A stretch of 64,000 nucleotides of DNA from Lithospermum erythrorhizon (Eukaryota > Streptophyta > Magnoliopsida > Boraginales > Boraginaceae), in assembly GCA_019722365.1 (NCBI GenBank), contig JADFUC010000749.1, forward strand, positions 62,001 through 126,000, in the 5' to 3' direction. Positions 35,728-48,899 of this stretch are shown piece after piece. Within the stretch, counting starts at the first letter, position 1, and each line of letters opens with the position of its first letter. Below the pieces are notes generated by a model. It searched no databases and had not been told where the DNA came from. It saw only the letters and a list, made by a program, of their open reading frames with translations. The position numbers and the translations under genes are program-made.

Positions 35728-36000
35728 TAAAACCAAGAAAAGTTGGAATTTTTCTACTTTTGTACAAATACTTTATTGGTTGGTTTGAGCATGAAGAGGA
35801 AGAAGAAAGATGTGATAAAATGTGGATATAATTAGGTGTATGTGGAGATCAGAGAAGATAAGGTGAGGGACCAAAGAGTTGATTGTATAGCAGAGTAGAG
35901 GATGAGGATGTGATGTTATAGGTCAACCTTATGCTCTAGATAAGGAACTCATAAAGTTACAATTTGAACGCTCAAACCGGATTAATTATGTTTAGTTTGA
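35728..36000 (-). promoter_or_regulatory. Probable CYP38 5' leader and proximal promoter
   Basis: On the minus strand upstream of the ATG there is a pyrimidine-rich stretch (CTTTCTTCTTCCTCTTC, about 35790-35808) and a CCAAT motif (about 35773). GATAA-type motifs occur at 35815 and 35857 (plus GATAAAATG, GATAAGG). No strong TATA box sits at a typical distance. Pyrimidine-rich starts and I-box-like GATAA motifs are common in light-regulated nuclear photosynthesis genes; function here is inference only. Confidence 0.35.
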
Positions 36001-38496
36001 ACTCGGGTTGATAATTATAGAGTTGAGTTTGAATATTATTGTTCGGTTTTTTCTAGAATTGAATTTCATCGAATGTTGAATAAAATTTGTTGAGTCGAGG
36101 GCATTCCTTGTTGGGTTTCACTATGTCGACTTAATTTAAGCATTTTCGTTAACGAAATTTGATAATTGATGTGTTATTCATAGTATTAATTTAATACTTG
36201 TAGGTAATATATATCGAGTGTTGAAATATATTATTAATGGAAATTATCAATTAAATAATTATAAATATTTGTTTAATTTTAGTCTATGTTCTTAACTGAT
36301 TGAGCAATGTAAATTAAAGTTTGAGGTTCTATTTCAAAACACCTAGTCAAATTTTCAAGTCATGTTATTTGAGTCATACTTATCGAGCCTCGTTCAATTG
36401 GGACTTCGTAAAACGCGTAGGTAGGTTGTTCAAGAGTCGGCTCGGTAACACCCAACAAAGACGAGTTCTTACTAAATCGAATAATTATTTAGTTATTTTC
36501 AGTATCGAGCTATTTTTTTTTACTTCTAGTACTACTTGGATGTTAGCTGGAAGACATCAAGTTAAGTTTTTGTTGATACCTGAGCAAGTAATGGGTAATA
36601 CGGTTAATTGTACCTAAACGCATGTAAAGTTACAAACGAGTCGTGCTTTAAATCTTGTACTGCAACACAGCTTAATTTATATTTGTTAGTGTTTCAAGAG
36701 CAATAATTATTACCGAGTATGACTTGATCACGAATTTTAACAGAAATTTATTCGATTTTTCAATCTAATTTCGAGTAGAAAACCCCGATCCGCTATCATC
36801 ATTATATCATTGCCGCCTGCAAGATAAATTTCTCAACCTAAAAAGCCAAGGCTAAGACCAAGACCCTGAATTCTTCACGGCAAGCGACCGAAATAGAAGT
36901 TTTAATCTCAGATCAAGCTGCCACAGAACCAGCCCTCAAAGCGACGATAAGATAAGGAGTAGATTTAACCTTTTTATTATATCAGTGTCTAATGATTAAT
37001 GAACACGGCAGGACGGGCCATGTCCTCTATGACATGGGTCACAAATGTCTTGATTCACAAGGGCCACCGCTTCTTAGCTCCATTAAGGAGGTATTGGACC
37101 CTAGTCCAATCCACATCCCCATTATTGAGGGCTCAATGGCCCAACGGAAGTCGTTAAATATTTTGCGGATGCCCCGTCAATGATTATAGGTCAAACCTTT
37201 GTGGATTTGTAGTAGTCAAATATTAAATTTGTTTGTGGTGATTTTTGAATCATGGTGGAAAAGTGAGTCACTAACTATTATGTCATGCTGTCGTATGATT
37301 CACTTGTATATTATACTTGATAAAGTAGTGACATGTTTTGATATACTCTTTTAACAATGAAAGTTATTTAGTATTTGATAATATATTGAAGTATATAATG
37401 CTTGATCGAATTACTACTTAAATAATGAAAGGAGTAACATTCTTTACTATAATACCAAGTTATAATACCAAGTAATAAGATTGTATGTGAATGTTTTAAT
37501 TATATTAGATCTTTTCAAATTATTCATAATTTAATATTTTCTAACTATCAATATAATTGCAAGAAGTTTTTTGGACAAAAAAGTCTTCTTGTTTTATTAT
37601 TAAACCTTTCATAATATATATTATGTAAAGCAGGCCAACTTACACACTCTTTAAGCCATTGAAATTATTAAGTACTCATAATAAATAATATATGGACAAA
37701 AGAATAATATGTATTAAATTGTTTAGTGTTAAATAATATATTGATCAAAATGAAATCTTCATCACTATACTACCAAAGCATAAAGTTGTTGAAATCCTTG
37801 AAAAACTCATACCTCTCAAAAACAAATTATGTCCTTGAACTATATTAAAATAAAATGACACATTATAAAGTACATCGCAAATGGAACTAATTTTGGCTAT
37901 TTATTGATTTACCGGGTACCACTTCATTCAAACGGGCACCCTTTTCACTTTTTTGAAAAGTTTGATAATTGGCCACCTATTTTATCTTAGTGAACAAATT
38001 ATTTGATCAAGTTAATTTTGCATTTAATTAAAGATCATCTTTTCGATTTCAATATTAATACACTCATTCCATCTCTATTAATTCTTTTATTATATATTAC
38101 TTCTAAATTTTATAACATCATTATTTTTACTGGGCGACAGATGTCTCATGATCGAAGAAAGATTCGGCCCGCTTTAAGATTAACTAATTTTAAATGGGAA
38201 TGGCCTAAATACTGTCATGCCTCATTCAAGACATTCGCTAAGCCCACCGTTCTACATTTTATTTGAGCCCTTCAAGCACCGGGTAATTTAATGGACGCTA
38301 AGGCCGTCCTACTACTGCTAGCCACGTTTGTGCCTAATGTCCACCAAACGAAAATGACATTGGAACTAATAGATATTATTCCCTTTAAACAATTTAGATT
38401 GTACAACCTATTTATACATTCAAATTATATGATATATATATAGCTTCAATAAATGTCTATCAAGGACATTTGACATTTAGGATTTATCTGAATCGA
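36001..38496. other. Intergenic DNA, no recognised gene
   Basis: AT-rich with scattered short frames (36321-36617, 36992-37183 and 38003-38266) that lack known motifs or splice context. Nothing repeated within this window was noticed. Confidence 0.45.
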
Positions 38497-39157
38497 CATT
38501 GTTGACAGTGGGATGGCTTACTAGGCCCACATTTAATCTATATATTAATACAATACGGTTAATATTATTTAATATATCGAGCATTGGCCGATCCGTCTCT
38601 AAGAGGCCATTAATAATAAACAAGAACCGAAATACAATAATCGTATTAGAACTTCCCAGTTTAAAGCTGAACACGAAGAAACAATGAACAAAAAGCGAAT
38701 TCCTGACTGCTAAATCAAGGAAGTGGAGAAAAGTTGTATTTAGGTTTCGAGGAGATTTTATCTCCTTAAACCTCATCTGCTTCATTTATATAAAGCAGAT
38801 CACCTCTTCATAATTGGACAAGCCCAATTCTCACTTCAGTTTCTCAAAATAGCTTTTCTCCTCTCCACCTTCAAGTTCAACCCCTCCCCTTAGAAGAAAT
38901 TAGTTTTTTTTTTATTGTTTGCTTTCGCTTAATCGCTTCTAAGAAACGCACTTTGTTAGCCGTAATTCTATCGCGCTGGTACTTTATTACCTCATGTGAT
39001 ATTTACCATTTGATTTTTCGGGCTGCCATTAAAATATTCGCTAAGAAATGTGACACTTTAAGAATCGTTATTTATTGTTTCTCTGTATTATCCGCAAGAT
39101 TCTACCAGATTCCGACAGCTTTATAACTAGTTAGATTCAAATATAAAAATCCAAAAA
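38497..39157 (+). repeat. Probable LTR of an unclassified retroelement
   Basis: It ends next to a plant-type primer-binding site (39158). It may begin at TGTTGACAGTGGGATGG (38497). It contains TTATATAAAGCAG (about 38786), a good TATA box, about 370 bp upstream of the primer site. No second LTR was found in the window, so the start is a guess and the element is incomplete. Confidence 0.55.
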
Positions 39158-39169
39158 TGGTATCAGAGC
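39158..39169 (+). other. Primer-binding site TGGTATCAGAGC
   Basis: Exact match to the initiator methionine-tRNA primer-binding site used by plant LTR retrotransposons, in plus orientation. It marks the left end of an internal region. Confidence 0.85.
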
Positions 39170-39966
39170 TCATGTTACGTAATTACAATTATGTAAATTT
39201 TATGTGAAAATATTTTTCATGCATCATGCATCAAGCAGATGTTTGATTGGTGGTTTAATGGGTGTTTTAAATTCTACAAAAGAAGTTTGTTAATAAAATA
39301 ATTAAATATAATTAATTGTTAATTATTTTTAAAATTATTTAATGTGTTAAATATTTAAATAATATTTCTGATTTTTGAGAATTTTCTTCGGAATGTTTCG
39401 AATTATTTTTATATAAGTTTATTAATCGAACGAAAAATTATCGACCTCAGACAATCGTATCGCATGTGTCACCGACGGGCCGCCATGTCACTCTACCGAC
39501 ATCACCAAATGACGCAGTTAACTCAAAGTCAATTCAAGTCGAGCTCGTCAAACGAAGCCAACTGCTGATCTCACCCATCGACTTAGCCAAACTCCTGCCG
39601 ACTCGACCATCCCCGGCAAACCCGAATCGATTCCGATCCGGCATTTAACCGACACGCTGCACGACATACGGGACGACACGTGGCTTCCATGTCACTTTCT
39701 TACACGGTACGCCACATAACCGCCACGCCATCAACGACGCCCGTGAATGCATTGGTTTGAGTTTCGATCGGCGCAGATGGACGCCGAACAAGTTTCAACG
39801 CTTGGATCACCGCGTTATATCTGGCCCAACGCCTCGGCTGGTACATTGGGCCACTCGGTTTCGCCTCGATGGATCGGTCCGCTGGGCCAGTTTTCTCGGT
39901 CGCATGACAAGTTCATTTATCGCAAGCTCGACAATCCAATTGGAGTTTTGATTTCATCTGTGCTCT
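39170..39966 (+). mobile_element. Internal region of the unclassified element, left part
   Basis: Follows the primer-binding site. Short frames (such as 39466-39648 and 39747-39977) show no recognised gag or pol motif. It is interrupted at 39967 by a gypsy solo LTR; the continuation is probably 42170 onward. Confidence 0.4.
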
Positions 39967-42169
39967 CAATTAAATAACCCATAATGTCGATTGAATTGCT
40001 TTTACACTATATCGAGCCACAAGTGGGACTCTGGTATAGCTTAAATAATTTCTGAATAAAATCGATATACCGGCATCAGATTATAATGAGTAATATTATG
40101 TCACGAGAAATTTTTACATTTAGAATCGGTTTCATAATAATTTAAATGCGAAAAGAGAGATATAATGGTATTAAAGTATCATCTAGCTTAGATTGTGTGG
40201 TTAAAAGTCATATGTTGATTGGGGTCAGAATTCATCGATTTGCCGGTGGTCGACTTTGTTGATTTTTTCACAAACCACCTTTAAGCTTATAATACGATGC
40301 TTTGGGATTTTAATATGTTTTGTTTTCTGGGGAGAAGCTGCTGATTTCGATGTCGATCGGGAAGAAATTATGTCAGAGGTAGTCATGTGTTTCGAAAGAA
40401 GAATGCACAAGCCAATTAAAAAAAGTCATGGATAACGGTTTAATTAATTAGAAATTGATTGTCGGATCGACAGAATTCGACAGAGCGCTATCAGAAAAGG
40501 GCTACGGCCGAAAATGTAAGTATCAAAATAAGTTTTGTCGCTTTTATTACCGTTAACGCCTCGTAGTAGTCTTTTCCACCTGTAGTCATATTTGATAACT
40601 AGAATGTCGTTAAAAGTTGAAATTTAGAAATTGTTTACTAGTTTGGTGTTTTAATGATTTCTAATAGTATTCATTTCGCTTAGACGTCACAGAATAATCG
40701 GGATTTATGAGAAATTATATTCTTACGATATATAAATAATCAAAGCTTGCTCGACTAGATCCTATACCGGGTCGCTTGCCACATTTGATATTTATTTGGG
40801 ATTTAATAACAAAGAGGACGTTATTAATCTGAAGTAACAACGTATATAATCAAGCTGATGTGAGCCGAGCCCCACTCCAAGACGATTACCTGTATATTCT
40901 AGTCAGCTTTCAATTCGAGGCGGTAGCTTTTCTGAAAGTACTCAGCGGGTCAGTTTACTTTTGGACACGCCATTTGCTTTTCTTTTCTTCTTCTGACACA
41001 TTTGGTACGCGCTCAACCTTGTTCGTAGATGTTTCACGTATCACCAAATTGACGCCTGCTGAATCTGGAGACCCAAGATGTTTGTTATGCGACTATACTG
41101 TATGTATATCGAAAGGTCAGATCGATGTTACGCGATCATATTAATGGTGATTGACGCTACGAGATCGCTGCAGTCATTATGGATTATACCACTACACAGA
41201 ATGTGATCGCTATTGCATTGGTCAGCAGACACAGATGTGGTCAGTGTATCTTTCAGTCGATTTTAAAGCGGAACGACATGCTGTGATATATATCGAGCGA
41301 AAGAGCCTCGACGAGATTCGCAATGATACGATATCGGTACCGAAGAAATTCTCGGCGCCGATTCAGAGGCCCGCGATATGCATATTGCCAGTAGTCTCTA
41401 CCGGGAGGATCGCTAATACGTATACGCGCCATGGGCGATGCACAGATATCAGCGGATGCTGATTGGGAGCTGACGCATGATGAGGTTTTGATGTTGTACA
41501 TTTTGTCGACTAACCTTTATCGTTTGCATTGTCTATTTGAAACGAATATACGTATGGAGCTGCTTTCATCATCAGTAGTAATATTAATAAGAGATTACCG
41601 CTTAATCGAGATAGTGGTTTTTGAAAGTAGTCCGCTTAATGTTATACATATGTTTTATATATATAATTATGATTATATGCCAGTCGGATACCATTCGTGA
41701 TATTTGTATTAACTGTTTCACAGCCTTACTCTCTATTCTTCTGGGCGGCGCTTTATGCCCAAGCTTCTAGGAGTCGATCGTCAGGCCGGTGCTACGCTGA
41801 CGGGTCAGCGATTAAGATCAGAAAGTGGTGTCGCGCGGCATTTAAGTCCTCACCATTCTTCTAATATCTTTTCCTCGTTATGTTTCAAGACTTTATAAGT
41901 CAGATATTTTGACCATACTATTATTATGATGTATCGCGAGACTAAGCTGGGTTCTGCTGTATATTTCGATGGATGTATGTTTCGCCAAGTTGTTGATATG
42001 TTATTTTTGAGTCATAAGTTGTTAGCTTCACCGCTACGACTAAAGCAGATTTATTATTAATATCAAACGAAGTCTGCATGCTGTTATCCATCGATCGTGA
42101 CTCGTGTATTGTGTTGCTGGATGATCTTAACCTCGTGGCTAATGATCCGGGGCGGGCCGTTACACAATT
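39967..42169 (+). mobile_element. Gypsy solo LTR (39972-42164) with CAATT target duplication
   Basis: The right end is CGGGCCGTTACA at 42164, the canonical end of these gypsy LTRs, preceded by GATCTTAACCTCGTGGC. The left end AAATAACCC at 39972 resembles the TGTAAATAACC start of the gypsy 1 LTR with its first bases lost. CAATT at 39967-39971 is repeated at 42165-42169. No gag-pol lies between. Several frames of 60-100 codons inside look like chance frames in a GC-richer sequence. Confidence 0.65.
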
Positions 42170-42984
42170 TTCGAGTAGATTTTTTGCTGTAATTTACATC
42201 GGTGACAAATTAAATAGTTTATTTCATTTTGATGAATATTCCTGACACGCATGCGCTTACTTCATTCTTCATCCATGCTATGACAAGTAAATATATTGAT
42301 TATTTATCATGCTGTGATATAATAGGTTATATTTCACGATGTCATGAACTTTATGATATAATATTATATTATATAGATAATATGACATAAAGATATTAAT
42401 TCACCTAAGGTGCGCTAGTTTTGTATTTTATAGAAACATTAAAATCTCGGGATAATTAATTATGGGTAGTTATAATTAATTATTAGGATATCGATCCACC
42501 TCGTAGGATAAAATAATAGAAAAATTCCATTTATGAAACACAAAATAGTTTAGAAAATATTTTCCACTAATATTTGCACACGCATTTCCAAGAATGCGGT
42601 TATATTTTTCTTATGATTCATGAGTGTATACTTTTAGCTTGTTTGATTGATATAGTTGACGTGATCGTAAGAGTTAATGAAATATAACAAATCCCACCTA
42701 ATAATTGTCATACCAAAATATAAAGTCGAATAATAGTATCCGGTCCTAAGACAGACGTGTCATATCTGGGATGCCATCCCGATGGAATAGTCTAAGTTAC
42801 TTATTCAAGAACTCGAGCTTACACTTTGCATTCTGAATTTACTTTCAGTATATTTGGTCTGCTTAATGGATTTCCAATGTAAGACGTGAGCCCGTTGACA
42901 TAAGAGGTTACTAGTATAGTCTGCTGAACTTTAAGAATCTTCAAGAGTTGGGCGATGGTCATAATTATGTCATTGTACACTGCA
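42170..42984. other. Noncoding stretch, probable continuation of the interrupted element
   Basis: Sits between the solo LTR and gypsy 2. It has no recognised coding motif. It includes prose-like noncoding text such as GACGTGTCATATCTGGGATGCC (in part), as in other noncoding LTR-element interiors; attribution is uncertain. Confidence 0.35.
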
Positions 42985-45485
42985 GATTAACTCGAATGCC
43001 GATGCTACAAGTTAATCATTATAATCCGGAACACCAGATTCACCAAATCGATGGATCTAATTAATGTTAACTATTCGCCTATCCAAAAAATTTGATTACA
43101 ATTAAATTTTCCCAATAAAACTGTTTTTTAAAATTTACAATCCATCGACGACATTCTAACCAACCAACTCCATATATATATACAACATATCTCAAAGAAA
43201 GTAATTACGCTACAACGATAATAAATAACGTATTCAATACAAAATAATTGCCCACAAGTGCTAAAGTTTGGAAATAAAATACAACAATCAAAAATTGGTT
43301 TACAACACATCAACGAGATCGCTGGTGATCCTCGCCCACCCGATGCTCACCTAGTTACTCTGAACAACTCTCCAATGCCTGCTCAACTGCCACCACAACC
43401 TGCACAAAATTAAAATGCCGCCCATAGCCGAAGTGCCGGGGCGTAGTTTCACAAAGCTCAAGTGAACACTTAACACAAGTGCGAACTTAAACCATACTAA
43501 CGAGACAAATAATATTATAAATGTAAATAAATATGAATAAGACATATATATATATCCTGCATCACATAATAAAGTCATGGGAACATAATTCCAAAGAAAG
43601 CCTCTTTACATCATCACATATGGAGATAGAATAGAAAGTTTCGTGAAACACACAATCACCCGTAGTTAACTCAAGAACTCAACGACTATAACTCTAGTCA
43701 TCAAACCATCTATCTCATATCCCCAATGACTATACCAACCTCTACTCCATATGCTCAACTGTTTACCCGCAGGAACGGACCAATCGGAGCACTACAATCA
43801 GCATTCTATAATCAAGCATAAGGGGTTAAACCGCACTTATACCGAGGCGTCAAACCGCACTTATACACAAAGTATAAGGCCAACCGCATCTCTATACACT
43901 CCAAGATAAAGTGCAAAACTCACTATACACTAAGATAAGTGCAAAACCGCACTTATACACTAAAGATAAGGCAGAACCGCACTTATACACTAAGTGATAA
44001 GGCCAATATCGCCACATATCCCGCAAGGGAAGCGAGAGTCACCTAACCCCTAATCATCCCAACTATGTGGTCATATCCTAATACTCAAGTCACCAAAGTC
44101 ACGCATAACTCCAACCAACTACTTACTCCCAAACAATACAAAGCCATTACAGCTAAAACATCCCACAACGAAATCAATCACAACCGACAAGGCCACAGAC
44201 ATACCAAAAAAAAAGCTTTTGGCCGAAGGCGCCACGTAAATTTAAATATAAGTCGGGAGTTCAAGCTATTACTTACTCAAGAATCTTCAACGCCGGGGCA
44301 GTATTATAATCACATAATCTATCATGGCTCACACAAACGAATCACACATAATCGTGACAACCATTACATGTATACCATTTCAGTAATACACACAACGATA
44401 TGTCTACACAATTTAGTAGCATGTGAACACCAAGTGATAAAAGATCACACCTTCATAATACCACAAAAAACCTCATAACAAAATCACGTAGAATCAGCCT
44501 TTCCACGATCAACGCCTAACAAAAACATCCGTAAAGTATATAATCAAGACCTACTACTATACTTCAAGGCTTCCTGGGAAGATATACAACCACCAAGGGA
44601 ACTATTTCTAAACTAAGCCTAAAAATGACGGATACAATAACGAATAATAACTCCGCTGACACAACCTAATCGGCTTACTAATCTCCACCTTATTACTGAA
44701 TATTTCATATCAAATTATAAAGTTTCATTATATTTAACCCTCAGTCCATAATTAACAACCTATACTCCAAAAATATCAATTATAACTCAACTTACAAATC
44801 GCACTTTTTTCAACCTAACCCCTTTAATCAATTTTAACCACCATTTTAACCTCACACGACTACACAAGTGTCCCAATTAGACTCTGTCACTTTTAAAAGT
44901 CTTATAAAAATATCAACAACAAAAGTCAACCAAAACCTAAAAGTAAACCCGACCATAACATCCTCAAACAACCTCTAAATCATTTAATTAACTATTTATA
45001 TACATCATGTAACCCATAACAAAGTTAGAATCATCATAAAATTTAAGTTATGCAAAAAGTCAACAAAAGTCAAACATGAAAAATCAACTCAAACTCTAAC
45101 TTCTTACCTCAATTTTTGTAGGGAAGATGACAGTAGTTGCTACAAATCAACTCGAGGATCTTTATTAGCAACAAAACGGTAAGAAATTGGAAGAGAAAAA
45201 AATCTTTGTGCTTAAGCGGAGCTCTCGCCAAGCTCAAGGATTTCGAGGAAGATATTTGCAGAACAAGGGATTTACAAGGGATAGATTACTTAACACTTAA
45301 GTCACAAAAGCCGCACAAAGAGCTCAAGGCCTCGGTCTGCCGAATCGAAAGTATCGAATCCACTTAACGATCTAACTTAACTTTAATTATCCCCATTACT
45401 ACTTCCTAAATCATAAAATGCATCTGCTCAAATAAATTTTAATAATTAATATTATTATCGGGGCTCAACCTTAACGGTTATTACA
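42985..45485 (-). repeat. Gypsy 2 3' LTR
   Basis: About 2.5 kb. On the minus strand it opens TGTAATAACCGTTAAGG at 45485, directly after a polypurine run. The low-coordinate end is placed near 42985 by comparison with 50204 onward, both carrying ATCATTATAATCCGGAACAC. It contains the CCGCACTTATACAC array (43840-44005). Confidence 0.8.
43840..44005. repeat. ~28-35-bp tandem array with internal dyad symmetry, 3' LTR copy
   Basis: About five units of AACCGCACTTATACACTAAG followed by ATAAGTGC or ATAAGGC. The matching array in the other LTR is at 51030-51215. Adjacent GATAAGTGC and GCACTTATAC halves form inverted pairs. Confidence 0.85.
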
Positions 45486-45510
45486 ATCTACCCTCCTAAT
45501 AAAATCTCGA
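45486..45510 (-). other. Gypsy 2 polypurine tract
   Basis: The minus strand reads TTATTAGGAGGGTAGAT directly before the LTR opening TG, the counterpart of the tract in gypsy 1. Confidence 0.8.
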
Positions 45511-45639
45511 CCTCGAAATTTAACAACCCCAAACAACCAAGAAGAACAATAAATCATAACACGAAATCAAATATCATACAAAATAAAAGCAATACCAACT
45601 CACATCTACTCAAAAACCAAGTGCACTATTTCTCATCTC

Positions 45640-47400
45640 ATCCTCACGCTCCCAAGTCACCTCCTACACCGATTCTTCCACATGACTTTCTACTAAGGCC
45701 ATTACCTTACTCCTCAAACCTTCTTTTTCCAACCAAAATTTCCACCTGGCCTTTCCTCAACCAACCTCCTCAAGCCCACCTCGAGCCTAGAATATGCGAC
45801 TGTTAGTAGATATACTTCCTCAAATGTAACATACGGAACACATTATGGATCCTATCTAAATTGAGGCAACTAACCTATAAGCCACGGAGCCAACTCTCCT
45901 GGGCCGATTCAAATGGTCCGATATAAGAGGACTCAATTTCCCTCTCTTTCCTCCCAAAACCGCATCACTCCCTTCCACGGAGTACCCTCAGAACACACCT
46001 GCCAAGGACCTCAAACGACAAGTCTACTCACATGATCTCGCATATTTTCTTTCGCCATTCCCGAGCCGCCCTCGACATGTCAACTGATCCTCTACCTAAC
46101 TCGACCAACTCAACCGTAAACATTCCTCTCCTACCTCATTCCAAAATCGGGAGCCATGACACCTCCGCCTACAACGCCTCAAAAGTGTTCCATCTCAACA
46201 TTAGTACGAAGCCGCCATAGAAGTAATCCCATTCCTAAGGCAACTCATCGCCCCAATTCGAGAAGTTCGTAACACAAGCCCCGAGCATATCCTCCAAATG
46301 TCCGTGATCGCCTTCTCGATCGCCTATCCGTCTGGGACGAAAAGCATGTACTAACTCTACTCTAGTCCCCTAATGCCTCGGAAACGCCTAACCTCGGTTG
46401 AATCTAGTCATGTCCTAAACGATCGACAATCGAACCCGCAACTCACAATCGATCCTCATAGATCTTCGCTAGTCTCTAAAGCCCATCCAGATCCGATAGT
46501 AGAAAATGAGCCGACTTCTCGATAGCCTATCTACAATCAATTGTGATCCCATCATGTCGCCTCAACGCCCTAAAGAAGCCCAAACACGATGTCCACGGTG
46601 ATATTCCTCCCATGTCCACTCGCATCAGGGGATTTAGTCTCAATAAAAACCCGTTGGTGATGTCTATGGCCGCCTTCACCCGCCGACACAAACCAAGCAC
46701 TCCTCACAAACTCGCGATCTCTCTCTTCATTTCGCCACCAACATACAACCTCAAATCACGGTACATCTACGCCTACAGACGCTTATGTGAAAGATATGGT
46801 CTCATCAAGAATCTCCTTCTGCCTCATCTCGAATACTCTGCATACACCGCCATTCATCCTCAAGGCTCCACTTTCATCAATCAGAAATTTGATCTCGAAC
46901 CCATTTCACATCCTCTCGGGAGCAACCTCAGCCTCTCATCCCATCACAGAATTTAAGATTCGATCCACAAGTACCGGGCTCGAACTCTCATACGGGCTTA
47001 AAATGTCCCCTGCCCCTACCGACATCAAAATCGACTCCCACCGTTTACCTCTCTCTCCGGGTCCTTTCGATTTCCCTTTCTACTCAACGCATCGCCTACT
47101 ACATTGCCTTCCCCGAGCCAGACTAATAGTCAAGTCAATCACCGATGAACTCCATCCACCTCCCTTCGGCTTCAAATTCAAATCTCTCTCAAGGCTTCAA
47201 GATATTTCAAACTTCCATGATTAGGTAAAACTGGGCATTTAACCCCATACGTATAATGTCTCCACAATCTCAACGCAAAGACTATCACCGCTACCAAGAT
47301 CACGGGTCTGGATAATTCCTTTCCGTGATTCCTCAATTGTCTGAAGTATAGGCAATCACCTTCCCATTCTAGACTGTAACACACCCCTAATCCCTCTGAC
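45640..47400 (-). pseudogene. Gypsy 2 integrase and RNase H remnants
   Basis: The minus strand shows pieces of the integrase C-terminal module (VMRFWEEREGELSP, then VGSVAYRL, about 45980-45860). Core remnants around 46240-46700 include EDMLGAC. Stops and frameshifts are dense, so exact edges cannot be set. The order relative to reverse transcriptase supports a single gypsy pol. Confidence 0.7.
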
Positions 47401-47559
47401 GCTGGAAGAGATCACTATAAATCATGTAGCCTCTGCAACTGCACGGTATCGCTAACACCGAGCCCGTAGTCAACTTCCCATTTAGTATCCCCAAGTTAGC
47501 CTCACAATCATCATCCCAAATAAAATGGAACCCTTTCTAGTCAACCCCGGTCAATGGTG

Positions 47560-48150
47560 TCACATCAGCAGGTCTTGACGAATCTCCTCTGTAATAACCG
47601 CCTAACCCCAAGAACCTCCTAACCTCAATCATACTGCGGGGATCTTCCCAATTGTTCATGCCTCTACCTCTCTCAAGTGGATCAACACAAATACCCTCGC
47701 AGTAAATAACATGACCCAAAAGAATTGCACTCCTCGCCTAACTGTAACTCACATTTAGAAATCCTCAGCATACAACTCAAGTTGCCTCAAGGTCTCAAGA
47801 CAACTGCAAATGCCTCTCATGCTCCTCCTCCCTCTAGAATATACGTAATATCATCAATGAACGCCACCACAAACTCATCCAAATACTCCCCAACACCGGT
47901 TCATCAAATCCATAGTCGCCTAAGGCATTCGCCACCAAATGGCATCACAATAAACTCATAATGCCCATAACGATCGAAAGTCGATTTCTTAATATCCTCC
48001 CTCGATCCTCAACCGACGACAACTGCATCAGCAAATCAATCTCGAGAACACTCGCATCCTTCACCGATCAAACAAATCGTCAATTCGGCGTGTGGTACCG
48101 GTTCTTAATGGTCACTTTATTCAACCCGCCATAGTCAACGCACAAACCTC
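47560..48150 (-). pseudogene. Gypsy 2 reverse transcriptase, broken
   Basis: The minus strand shows FDRYGHYEFIVMPFGG, EYLDEFVVAFIDDITYILE (catalytic IDD at about 47850) and GHVIYCEGICVDP, then MIEVRRFLGLGGYYR (about 47590-47640), the usual succession through the RT thumb and connection. Several frameshifts and stops interrupt it. Confidence 0.88.
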
Positions 48151-48519
48151 ATCGAACCATCCTTCTTTCAAACAAACCGTGCACCCTAATGGAGATAATT
48201 TGGTCTCGATTTAACTCTTTCTCCAACAACTCCTCGTGAATCGAGTCCGCAATTTTGTAACCGCCGGAGCTATCCGTACGGGCGGAAGAGAAATCGTGCC
48301 GCACTTAATACTTCGACAAGAATTCATCTCTCTCGGCAAGAACCCCTAAGTCCTCGTATACATCTCGAACTCTAACAATCCGCACATCATCAATAATATG
48401 TTCTTTTCTCTACTCAAATCAACCACATATCCCAAGAGCCCAACACACCCCTCTTCGAATCAACCTCCTACCTCAAAGCATTTATACTAAAACTCAAAGG
48501 CAGCACTGTCTCCCACAAA

Positions 48520-48640
48520 TCGGATATCCGGGTCTCCCGAACCCCAAAAGTAATCTCCTTCCGATGGCAATCAATTACGCACGATGTCTCCCCAACCAAT
48601 CCATACCTAAAGATAAGATCAAAATCTAAAGCTCAAAATA
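48520..48640 (-). pseudogene. Gypsy 2 protease C-terminal remnant
   Basis: The minus strand reads DFDLIFRYGLVG then VIDCHRKEITFGV, corresponding to the conserved FDLILGMDWL...D..RKEVTF end of gypsy proteases. The catalytic DSG part upstream was not found intact. Confidence 0.75.
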
Positions 48641-48899
48641 GAAGTAATCGACAGACAACAATCGACTCACATACCCTCAAAGTGACGCTTCTAAATACAA
48701 GTCTAACCACAATGCACTTCCTCATCAAAGGCAATCTCAAGTGAATAGGCAAGTATAATACAACATACGTGATAATGGGTAAATAAAATCCCAAGAGACA
48801 AAAAGAACGCTGCGAAATTTCAAAATCAAACAACACCCCGGGCCTCAATATCAAACGTAAATAACGCACTCATCACCACTGGCGGTATCCCAGGCCTCC

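Noticed and set aside
41151..41700. Overlapping frames of 89-103 codons
   Set aside because: They lie inside a gypsy solo LTR, show no known domain and occur in overlapping frames on both strands, which suggests chance.
43840..44005. CRISPR-like array
   Set aside because: The spaced repeats are a degenerate tandem minisatellite inside a plant gypsy LTR, without unique spacers or cas genes.
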